A stretch of DNA of 64,000 nt from Ryuthela nishihirai (taxonomy: Eukaryota; Arthropoda; Arachnida; Araneae; Heptathelidae). Position 1 is the first letter of the stretch. Every line of letters begins with the position of its first letter. Under the pieces are notes generated by a model. The model was not told where the DNA came from and did no database searches. It was given only the letters and a program-made list of their open reading frames with translations. The translations under genes and the position numbers were made by a program. Of the stretch, positions 55,350 to 64,000 are shown in pieces. The stretch lies in NCBI GenBank assembly GCA_038380435.1, contig JAWZYU010000004.1:22790001-22854000 (forward strand), in the 5' to 3' direction.

Positions 55350-56431
55350 CCTACAAGTAAAAAAAAAAGCAATCCGCTTTACAATGAAATTTGCTATATG
55401 ATGTAGATGTCTTGGTGAGGACTCAATGTTGTGTTGAAAACACGGATCACCTGTCATAGAGTATCCACAGTTGCCAATGGAGTTGGTGGGCTTCAACAGA
55501 TCTTTCCAATTCTTTCCACAAATTTTCAATGGGGTTGAGCTCCAGCAATTGAAAAGGCCATTCAAGTGTGGTAAATTAACTTGAAAGCTCCTAGAGCCAA
55601 CTGGTTGCCACTCAGGAAGTATGTCGTGTTGTCCTGTTGAAAGATGGCATCATGGTGAGGAATGTGAATCATTACAAACAGGTGTAAATGGTTGACAAGG
55701 ATGTTCACATACCTTGTGCCAGTGATGGAGATCTCAACAGGTATGAGGGGACCCAAGGAAATCAGGCACCCCAAAGTGTTACGTTGCCTCCACCTGTCTG
55801 TATGACTCCAATTTGCTAAGCTGGGTCCATCACTTTGTGTGGTTTACATCACATATGCACCCTCCCATCAGCAAGATAGAGTTGAAACCATGATTTGTCA
55901 GACCAGATGACGTTTCCAGTCCTCTGCACTCCAGTTGCAATAGGCCTTTGCAAACTGCAGCGTGATCTTTCGGTGCCTTGCAGTCAACAAAGGGACACAA
56001 TGTGGACATTGACTGCCATAGCCTATTTTTTCCCGTGGTATAATGAATAGTCTTTGTGCATAAGCTGGTAGATACACCCTCATTCAGTCTAACATTATCT
56101 GCTCCATGGTAGCTGTGCGATTCCATGTAACAATGAAGAACAGTCTGCGCTCACCTCAAGAGTCAATTGCACTTTTACATCCACATTTCTCCCACTGATT
56201 GGAAGTTTTGCCGTATTTTGTGTAGTTTTGGTATACATGTGCAATGGTCTGACATGGAAATCCCAATAGTTCAGCTGTTGCAGTGATTGAATAACTGGCC
56301 TTCCTCACACTTACTATCTGGCCACAACCAAATTCACTTATGTCATTGCCTTTACCCAAGATTACTTTTCCATGACTGGTTTCCAATGTGTAGAGATCTG
56401 CTTCACTTATAGGCATTGCCAGTTTCAGCAT
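55350..56431 (-). pseudogene. Tc1-like transposase of the nested element
   Basis: The N-terminus MPISEADLYTLETSHGKVIL (about 56410) leads into a helix-turn-helix region, NYTKYGKTSNQWEKCGCKSA (about 56190), then several frameshifts, DHAAVCKGLLQLECRG (about 55935), FQQDNTTYFLSGN (about 55645) and a final segment to about 55350. A frame break occurs at nearly every 200 bp. Confidence 0.8.
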
Positions 56432-57145
56432 CCCACATGACCGGACAAGATACTTCTGCTTTGCACATTATTATCAAGGTGTATATAATAATTTGCCTTT
56501 TCAGTGTATATTATTATGTTATCACCAGAACTGCAATAACCTTTATTAAAAACAGGGATGATAATAATAGCTCTGGTAATATTCTTAGGAACAATGCCTT
56601 TATCATAAAAGATATTCAAAATTTCAGTCAGCCATGTGGTAACAGAAACATTTCCAACTCTAAGCATTTCAGTAGTAATTTCATCTACCCATGGGGATTT
56701 ATGTAGTTTAAGTTTAGAAACAGCCAAAATAACTTCAGACTGTGATATAGGGTCAACATTAAAGTCATTAATGCATCTATCTTCATTAAAAAGAATGGAA
56801 GAAATAATCACATTCTTTAGAACATCTCTGAAATGTTCAGCCCACCTAGCCATGACAGAATCCTCATCTTCAATAACCTTACCATGTTTATCCTTCAATC
56901 CCTGTATGCCAGCCTGTTTCTAGCCACACAAAAGATTAACTATGTGGTACAATGCTATGCTGTTTAGCTGCTTCCTCTGCTTTGTCAGCCAAAAATTCTT
57001 AACAGATCCTTTAAAAATTGATTAAGCTCTTTGCAATACTATCTGTTAAGGACTATTAGGGTGTTGATTCTGATTATTCCTGAATTTTCTTCTTTCAAAA
57101 ATAAGCTCCAGTGCCTTATCATTCAACTAGCTTTGTCTCCTTTGT

Positions 57146-57399
57146 AACTTTTAGCACATCATTGCATCCAATAATCGAGTATTTGGATACAGCAATACCA
57201 CACCAAATAAGCAGAAATTAGTTAAATGAGTTATAGCTGCTTGATGAATTAAATGTTTTTTTAATAAAAAAAAATGTAAATTAATTTAAATGAGTTATAG
57301 CTGCTTGATGAATCTTGGGGAGGGGGAATTTCTTATTATATTTAGTAAGTAAATATGGACTGAAAAATATAACTTTTAAACTATACATCAGATATTATC
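57146..57399. other. Intron with a 26-bp direct repeat
   Basis: AAATGAGTTATAGCTGCTTG occurs at 57223 and 57287, 64 bp apart. Otherwise no element is recognised. Confidence 0.6.
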
Positions 57400-57930
57400 T
57401 TTTGGGTACTAGGGATCTGAAGAGATTTTGTTGCCTATCTCCTTATTGCTTTTTGCTTGTCATTTGTCAGTTTGTTAGTTTATGTTCATTAAGAGGGTTG
57501 TTTTATCAGATTTTCCAGACAAAGGACCAAACTAAATGTCTTATTTGTCAAATGAGAGCTAGTGATACAGGGAGTATTATAGGCTATAAAAATTTTACCC
57601 TTCCAGGTTTCTTCTTCCCAATAAAGAGGAAATGTGAAAACAATTGTTCCACTACATTTTTGTTTCATGAGGATTTTGTTATGTGAGTAACAAGCTACAC
57701 ATCTAACGAAAGCTTTCGATGCAGGGAGTGTCACAGGTTGTAAAAAATTTATTTCCCATGCTTTTTTTCTCTGGAAAAAGGAAGTAATGTGTAAAGGATG
57801 GCACTACTGTACATTTTGGATGCAAAGGCTGAATGAAAATGTGTGTCAAATTAAAAGGTCTGGCAAAGGGAGTGTCACAGCATAGCCTATGTAACTGTAT
57901 GCCTACTGTATTGAACACAAACTTGGCTAC
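57400..57930 (+). repeat. Element S, copy 3 (units only)
   Basis: Leader CTATCTCCTTATTGCTTTTT and units with TGTCAAATGAGAGCTAGTGA, GGGAGTATTATAGGCTATAA and AAAGAGGAAATGTGAAAAC. No terminal hairpin follows, so the 3' end is missing. Confidence 0.6.
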
Positions 57931-58505
57931 ATCTGTTTTTAGGATCTGCTGCTAGATGTTGCTAGTGACAGGTTCATACTGTTTCGTCATGTTAGTTAAG
58001 AGCGGTTAGTTTGAACATGAGTTCAAAGTTTGCTTTTCTTAGTCCTTACAAGAAATTCTGTATTCAAATAGTAGTGCATAGTAAAATGATGTACTGCATT
58101 ATTCCTTATTACAATTCTGATTCTCTTAAAAATAAATTGTCTTTCCAAGAAATTCCTAGCGATTTTAATTTGTGACAGAAATGGCTGAGAGCAGTATGTA
58201 GACATGATAAATTTGTTATGAATTCCTCATCACAATCATTGATGATATTGCAGTTTTATAATGTCTGTTTCATTATAATTATAGATAAATTATGCATTAC
58301 TATTGAAGAGATTTTTTCCCAAATAACTATAAATTCTTAAAGTTCCAAATATAAGTACTTGATTTTTCAGGTGTCCTTAGTTAGGTTTCATGCATAGTTT
58401 AATAAAATGTAGTTGCTGCGAAAAAAGAAAAAATTTTAGCCTTAAGGAAAAAAGGAACAAAATTCATGTATTTTGCATCAGTTTAAACATTGTAAAAGGT
58501 CAGTA
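57931..58505. other. Intron sequence, no feature recognised
   Basis: AT-rich. I looked for upstream CNOT10 exons on the minus strand without success. Confidence 0.5.
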
Positions 58506-58692
58506 CACCCGTGGCCAAGTGGTTAGCATGCTTGGCTACTGATCTATGGGACCTGAGTTCAAGCCCCAGGTAAGACATGGATGTTTGTGTTGTTTTTCTG
58601 CTGAGGTCCCTCCATCCTCACAGACCTTCCTACTATGGCGTATAAATTGACAGGCTCTTGTCAGACCTGTGACAAGCAGGTGCTTGAGAAGG
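58506..58692 (+). mobile_element. SINE-B, tRNA-derived
   Basis: A forward SINE-B with GTGGCCAAGTGGTTAGCATG (A box) and GAGTTCAAGCCCC (mutated B box), body and AGGTGCTTGAGAAGGTA tail. Confidence 0.87.
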
Positions 58693-59084
58693 TACTTTTC
58701 TTTTTATCTACGTACCTATTACTTCAATTACTTAAGTTCAGTATTATTTGCCAGCTCTAGAAATAATATATTATTAACTAATGCTCACATACAATAAAAA
58801 ATAATAAAATTATCTTCATTGATTTTTTAAAATTTTAGTTAACAACTGTCATTCAAAAATATTTCCTTTTTCATACCATTATACTTATTTTTCATCAAGA
58901 GCAGTAATCAATCATTAAGCTAGAACAACTCCTATTGTCATTTATGTACATTGTAGAAATCAATGGTGGGACAAGTATGACATTAAAATGTTTTAGATCA
59001 TAAATTACACCTAATTTTCAATACAAGTTAGAAAAAAAAGTGAGAGTGATCTGATGAGCATGTCAATATATATGTGAGAAAGTC

Positions 59085-59190
59085 ATGACCTCTGCAAAAA
59101 GACAACACAAAACAGAAACAGCCATGTCATGAGGTTGAACCCAGGTCCCTTTGGTACATAGTCAAACACAATCATTCCACTACTACAATA
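59085..59190 (-). mobile_element. SINE-B 5' fragment
   Basis: A reverse partial copy: GACCTCTGCAAAAAGACAAC and GAGGTTGAACCCAGGTCCCT (B-box complement). The 3' half is missing. Confidence 0.65.
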
Positions 59191-60165
59191 GCTTGCACAG
59201 ATAGAATTATCCTTTTTTACTCTAGTTTCTTCAATTTCAGATGAAATATTTTTACAGAGTTGAAAATTTTCACAACTGGAATAAAGGCAAAGAAAATAGT
59301 GAAAAAAATGGCCAATAAAATAGAAATACACTCATGCTATATCAACAGGCAGTCATATATAGAGTCTAAAGTAAAACTCTTATTACCTTCATAAATAAGC
59401 TTTGCTTGAAGATTTGTCATCATCATCATCCTCCTCAAGCAGCCATGGGCTACAGAGGTCCAACCAGACCATGCAGTTTAATTATCCAAGCATATCTGTC
59501 CTGAACAACATCTGCTGCATCCAGCCACTGCACACCAATTCTAACAAGGGCCTGTTTGACATTGTCAGTCCACCCCCTCCTAGGTCTCCCCCTCTTTCTG
59601 AGGCCTTCAGGCACACTATTCATAACCCTATTCGCCAATCTATAATTATCCATGTGGGAAACATGGCCAAACCAGCGGAGTCTCTCTCTGCACAATATGC
59701 TGCTTAAAGGAGGTTGCCAAACCTCATCCTTTGCCTAACCTCATCATTAGTTACAAAGTTGAACCACCTAATGCCCAAGATACTGCATAAGCATCTAGAA
59801 TCAAAAGCATCTAGTTTCCTGTTATCGTGTTTATATAGTGTCAAAGTTTCACTACCATAACTAACCCTAGAAAGAACCAAACTATTATACAATCTAATTT
59901 TGGTCTTTAGGTGTATACACCTATTTCTCCACAATCTCCATAGATTCTTCAAAGTCCCAGCAGCAATCCCTATTCGTCTGTTAATCTCACGGCACACATC
60001 ACCATTATCTGTTATACAGCTCCCAAGGAAATTAAATTGCGACACCTGCTCAAGATTGCAAACATTCAGATTAACTGACTCACAGCCTGCCTGACCAATT
60101 TTCATCACTTTAGTTTTCTCTATGTTTATAACCAAACCTACTCTACTACCAGTCTCATCAACAGC

Positions 60166-61209
60166 TCAAATGAAAGAGTTCATCTCATCAACATCACTTG
60201 CCAAAACGGCTAAATTATCAGCATAATCTAAATCAGAAATTTTAGTATCTCCAGACCATTTAAGGCCAAAATCTTTCCTTTGCAATGAATTTTGCATAAC
60301 ATAATCAATAACCAAACTAAAAAGAAAAGGAAACAAAATGCACCCTTGTCGAACACCAGAAGTAATGCTAAACCAATTGCTACAAGACTTACCAACCCTC
60401 ACACATGACTCAGTGTTATTATAGAGAGCTTTCATTATGTTAACTAACTTATCAGGTATACCATATGATCTCACAATCAACCACAAATTACGACGATCAA
60501 CAGAGTCGAAAGCCTTTTTGAAATCAACAAAGCTAGCAACCGAAGGTTACTGAAACTCTAAACATTTCTCAAGAATCTGCCTAAGTGAAAATATCTCATC
60601 CACACATCCCCTACCACTTCTGAATCCACATTGCTCATCATGCAATTGGCTGTCAACCAGGTTTTTAATCCTATTAAGCACGATCACGCAAAGAACTTTA
60701 CCTGGAACAGAGAGTAGGCTGGTAACCCCAGAGTTATCACAAGAACTGCGATCACCTTTTTAGAAAATAATAATAGCTCTGGTAAAATACTTAGGAACCA
60801 TGCCTTTATCATAAAAGATATTCAAAATTTCAGTCATCCAAGTGGTAACCGAAACATTCCCAGCTCTAAGCATTTCAGTAGTAATTTCATCTACCCCTGG
60901 GGATTTATGAAGTTTAAGTTTAGAAATAGCCAAAATAACTTCAGATTGTGTTATAGGGCCAACATTAAAGCCACCAATGCATCTATCATTATTACAAACA
61001 ATGGGAGTAGAACTAACCACATTGTTTAGAACATCACTGAAATGCTCAGCCCACCTAGCCATGACAGAATCCACACCTTCTATAACCTTACCTTGTTTAT
61101 CCTTCAATCCCTGTCTACCTGTCCGTTTTCTACCACATAAAACATTAACTATCTGGTACAGCTCTCTGTTGTTATGCTGTTTAACTGCTTCCTCAGCTTT
61201 GTCAGTCAA
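60166..61209 (-). pseudogene. LINE reverse transcriptase (59418 copy)
   Basis: Frames at 61209-60760 and 60486-60166 cover LHKSPGVDEITTEMLRAGNV, then a gap with a stop or indel near 60550-60760, then GVRQGCILFPFLFSLVIDY and LDYADNLAVLASD, where the YADD box has become YADN. It continues as INIEKTKVMKIGQAG at about 60120 after a stop at 60166. The catalytic change and frame breaks make it inactive. Confidence 0.87.
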
Positions 61210-61250
61210 GCCATCAAGCCAAAGATTCTTATCAGCAGCTAACTGATCCT

Positions 61251-62270
61251 TTACATGTTTATTAGCTCTCTGTAATGCTTTCTATTAGGACTAGTAGGGT
61301 ACTGATTAAGGACATTCCTGCAGTTCCTTCTTTCTGAGATAAGCTCAAGTGCCTTATCATTCAAATAATTCTGCCTCCTCCGCTCCTTTTTTCCTGAAAG
61401 AGTACTGTTAGTGTCCAAAAAAGCCTGTTTAAAATGGCCCCATCCCTCCTCCACTTCAGTAGTAAGCATACCATGACTGTTATAATGACTAAGTAACCTA
61501 TCATGGTAAGCTTTGTCTATAACTTGGTATTTTAGAGTGTCAGTATTAAAAGTAAATTTTTTAAACCTAGCACAACACTTTTTAAGTTTACGTTGCAAGA
61601 CACTTTTAACAAGGTAATGGTCAGATCCAATTTCAGCTCCCCTATATGACCTAGTATTCCTAACAGAACTAGCCCATTTGCTGTTAATTAATATATAATA
61701 AATCATATTCTTATGCAGCCAATCGGGTGAAACCCATGTGTATTTATGTATGTCACGGTGTTTGTAATAAGTGTTAGTTATTCTGAATCCATTGAGTTTA
61801 CTTACCTGTAGGAGATGTTGCCCATTGCCATTGCAGCTACCAATACCAAAAGGGCCTATCAACCCTCCCCAAAGGTTAGAGTCAGTACCAACTTTTGCAT
61901 TGAAGTCATCTAGAACAAGGGTAATATCTCCTTTCTTGACAGAGTTCAAAATATCCTGAAGTTGTCCGTAAAACCTATCCTTCGCATTCTCATCGGCATC
62001 CTCAGTGGGGGCATAACAGCAGATAACATTCAAGTCCTTAATGCTTGTCTGAAATTTAGCTGTAAGAAACCTTTCGTTAATGCACTCATATCTTAGAAGA
62101 GCATCACTAGCATGTCTGCTGAGAAGCAGACCCATGCCTTGGTGATGCTTTCCATCCTCCCTCCTTGTAAAGAGAAATTTAAAGTTATTTTTAAGTATCT
62201 CACCTTTACCTGTCCATCTGGTCTCTTGCAAGCCTAGAATATCTAGGTTATAGCGCTGGAATTCCTGCAT
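61251..62270 (-). CDS. LINE AP endonuclease region, 339-codon open frame
   Basis: The longest open frame of the window. Residues 9-20 (LDILGLQETRWT) hold the catalytic Glu, 84-90 CCYAPTE, 119-127 VLDDFNAKV (metal ligands), 176-183 HKYTWVSP and 216-221 SDHYLV (catalytic His). At 190-194 it reads IYYIL where IDYIL is expected, so an Asp is lost. The first few residues come from the SINE-A flank; the real N-terminus (SWNVRTL part) is beyond the SINE-A insertion or deleted. Retrotransposon-derived, not a host gene. Confidence 0.8.
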   Translation of the reverse strand: MQEFQRYNLDILGLQETRWTGKGEILKNNFKFLFTRREDGKHHQGMGLLLSRHASDALLRYECINERFLTAKFQTSIKDLNVICCYAPTEDADENAKDRFYGQLQDILNSVKKGDITLVLDDFNAKVGTDSNLWGGLIGPFGIGSCNGNGQHLLQVSKLNGFRITNTYYKHRDIHKYTWVSPDWLHKNMIYYILINSKWASSVRNTRSYRGAEIGSDHYLVKSVLQRKLKKCCARFKKFTFNTDTLKYQVIDKAYHDRLLSHYNSHGMLTTEVEEGWGHFKQAFLDTNSTLSGKKERRRQNYLNDKALELISERRNCRNVLNQYPTSPNRKHYRELINM

Positions 62271-62272
62271 GA

Positions 62273-62660
62273 GGGGGACGGGGGTGGCTCAGTCGGTAGC
62301 GTGCCAGGCTCGTAATCTGTAGTTCCCAGGTTCGAGTCCCAGCTGGGTCAGCGTTGAGATTTATCTCTGCAAAATTCCCCGCCCTGCCCACGGTCAGTAG
62401 GGGACACCGATGGGTTTGGAAAGGCCGCCGTCTGTTGGATGGGACATTAAGCCGTGGTCCCGTGTGCGGGAGAGACATACCCTGTGCACATTAAAGAACA
62501 TGCTGGATGGTGTTGACGGGAGGCTACCATCTGTCTCCCAACAGCTGTTCCAGTGGGTCCCCTCCCCCAACCTTCTCTGAGCCTCCGGGGTCCATATGAC
62601 CTGGCCATTTAGCCCATGGTGTGCAAAAAAGTGCTGCTCAGAGGTAAAACAACCCAACCT
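62273..62660 (+). mobile_element. SINE-A in the LINE endonuclease
   Basis: A complete SINE-A flanked by CCTGCATGAGG on each side (an 11-bp target duplication). Head GTGGCTCAGTCGGTAGCGTG, B box GGTTCGAGTCCC, 3' end GTGCTGCTCAGAGGTAAAAC. It was inserted opposite to the LINE's direction. Confidence 0.93.
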
Positions 62661-63470
62661 GCATGAGGACATAAAGAGAATAATCTCTATGTAATGTCCT
62701 CATGTTTCACGTTCCTGCAAAGAGAAAATGATTTTATAAAAAAAACTAGGTTTATTGAGATAGCTAAGGCCAACAATATCGAACAGCCCCCTGATTGCAG
62801 GCATGGGGAAAAGATCTGTTCCTCCTCCGCTAAAGGCTGAAGTCACCGATGCTGGTAGGAACTTCAGGCACCACCTTTTCAAGTGGACTTTTTCAAGAAC
62901 CATATGGTCTGCCTGAGACACATTACTCTAGTTTAGGCTTGACGATGCCCAACTCGCTAAGTGAGGTTCAGGTACCTGCGATGGCCTCTGATTAGGATTA
63001 TCCACCAGCTGATATAAGGTATCCCATGCCTCTGTTCACTTAGGGCTGGCAACCCAGAAGCAAACAGAAAACACAGTGGCAGATTCTCCCTCAACAGAGG
63101 CCCACCAGTGCAGCAAGTCCAGGATCCATAATCAAGCTCAAATCCATAAACAAATCCAGTCTAATAGGTATAAATGGTCAGCACCAGGACCCTGTGAAGT
63201 TGACCACTCCTCAGCAGGGTTGGAAAAAAATAAAAAAGTGGCCATAGATGACCAGATCTGTAGGCCATATTGAACTGGCAGCCCTCCCCTTCCATTACCT
63301 TCCAAAAGAGAATATCTCTTTTGAAAGGTACTAACGGCCTGCACCACTAGAAGGTAGGGTCAGACATTAGGTGTTAAGACTTGGCCAGTTCTGTGCATCA
63401 TCACTGGGGATTGGTACACAGCTCTCCTTCCAGTTTATGCCTAGCTACCATTTACAGATTTGTCACTGAA

Positions 63471-63827
63471 AAAAAAAACCTCAATCAAATCTATTTAAAA
63501 TATAGACTTTAAAAGTATGATGCTTTTTAACATAATTTATAGTTTTTCATGCAGTTGATTGAGCTCATTAATATTCTTTCAGTTGCACTGTTCCATGAAA
63601 AGCTTTGCTTTGAGCAGGAAATTTGAACTATATATATTAATATATTTCCTATTTCTCTATCAAAATGTCAATAACATAAATTAATAACCCTCTCAGTTTC
63701 TAATATGCTTGTCACATCATCCCTAAATTTCTATTCCAGATCTAGTAGTTTACACTTTTTTTTGGAGGGGGGGGGGGGTGTAATTTCAGTTAATAGCACA
63801 TTGTGAGACATTACATCAATGTTCCAT
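63471..63827. other. Intron sequence with a poly-G run
   Basis: AT-rich, with a G-run at 63762-63778. No element is recognised. Confidence 0.55.
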
Positions 63828-63998
63828 GTACAGAACTGTATTTACATAAAGAACATCTGGATGGTTTTATGGAGAGGCTTCTTGCAACTGTACTGTATCC
63901 CCCTCTATAGCCCCCAACCTTCACTAAATCTTTAGGGTAACACAGATAATTTAGCCCATTGTGTGCAAAAAACACAGCTCTTAAGCGAAACAATCACA
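63828..63998 (+). mobile_element. SINE-A, old 3' fragment
   Basis: ACATAAAGAACATCTGGATG, CCCCCAACCTTCACTAAAT and TTTAGCCCATTGTGTGCAAA follow the SINE-A order, with heavy divergence. The head is missing. Confidence 0.7.
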
Positions 63999-64000
63999 CC

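Larger units (their letters stand above)
54326..56508 (-). mobile_element. Tc1-like transposon in the LINE, carrying a Tigger fragment
   Basis: The termini TACACTGAATGG (left) and TTCAGTGTA (right) are inverted repeats of about 24 bp with mismatches, each flanked by TA. The transposase is on the minus strand: GQIVSVRKASYSITATAELL (HTH, about 56340), then FQQDNTTYF (about 55640, second Asp) and NPIENLWKELE-like in a shifted frame (about 55520). The extra length (2183 bp) is due to a Tigger insertion at 54360-55270. Confidence 0.85.
52780..57145 (-). mobile_element. RTE/BovB-like LINE with nested SINE-A and Tc1
   Basis: A reverse LINE from the endonuclease end at about 57145 to the 3' end at about 52780. 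It is interrupted by a Tc1 element (54326-56508) and a SINE-A (52821-53190). RT pieces: LHKSPWVDEITTEMLRVGNV (about 56700), FVDFEKDFDSVDCHNLW (about 54110), LGYVDDLANDANEMNSF (about 53875, YADD now YVDD). Many stops. Confidence 0.85.
59418..63470 (-). mobile_element. RTE/BovB-like LINE, longest copy
   Basis: A reverse LINE from a 5' UTR at about 63470 to the (TCATCA)n tail at 59418. Without the SINE-A at 62273-62660 it is about 3.67 kb, the longest in the window. The endonuclease frame is open for 339 codons, and the RT and C-terminal parts are in three further frames with short gaps. It is probably the best single reference for the family. Confidence 0.9.

Noticed and set aside
59381..59410. 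Possible upstream CNOT10 exon ending before GTAATA on the minus strand
   Set aside because: Only ten codons, overlapping the LINE tail junction; in the phase required by the next exon it gives QIFKQSLFMK, which does not resemble the family.

Overview
This is a window of AT-rich animal nuclear DNA, probably from an arthropod; a chelicerate is possible but that is only an inference from the repeat content. There is no bacterial gene structure. The only host gene I can support is a split gene on the minus strand that I recognise as CNOT10, a TPR-type subunit of the CCR4-NOT deadenylase complex. Six exons are visible, in transcription order 52250-52399, 50007-50090, 45102-45369, 27747-27949, 11128-11249 and 3333-3572. 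All have GT-AG borders, all splice phases agree, and together they give about 355 codons. The first exons lie above 64000 or were missed, and the last exons lie before position 1. The gene therefore spans at least 49 kb here, with two introns of about 17 kb.

Almost everything else is transposable elements, many nested. The commonest autonomous element is an RTE/BovB-like non-LTR retrotransposon (apurinic endonuclease, YADD reverse transcriptase, a C-terminal GRPR..RW..NVKQD segment, and a TGATGA-repeat 3' tail). Copies are at 1-118, 5499-8710, 11388-14461, 38413-42895, 52780-57145 and 59418-63470, with fragments elsewhere. An I/R1-like LINE lies at 30290-33100. Penelope-like GIY-YIG fragments lie at 37395-38412, 49615-49945, 42893-43045 and in inverted form at 15179-15985. 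A Ty3/gypsy family has two LTRs with TG..CA ends (13031-13820, 38966-39713), an internally deleted copy (47082-48890) and an LTR 3' part (49195-49597).

DNA transposons include three Tc1-like elements with recognisable terminal inverted repeats (16136-17477, 43090-44374, 54326-56508), a Tc1-superfamily element with a DUF4817-like N-terminus and about 100-bp inverted repeats (24345-25779), a decayed mariner-like remnant (25925-26910), a Tigger/pogo fragment inside a Tc1 element, dispersed piggyBac-like pieces with TTAA ends and a small TTAA MITE. Three tRNA-derived SINE families are present: A, about 385 bp; B, about 205 bp; C, seen mostly as rearranged copies.

The most striking structures are a 278-bp near-perfect palindrome built from a tRNA-like SINE (15331-15608), a 1.36-kb insertion with 450-bp inverted arms and a perfect 12-bp target duplication (31153-32508), a fold-back repeat family with terminal hairpins (3990-5250 and 29480-33800), an NRF1-like palindrome shared by three LTRs, and a four-level nest in the 5' part of the gene (gene, LINE, Tc1, Tigger). 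None of the element proteins appears intact, so the window reads as a host gene whose introns have grown by serial insertion.
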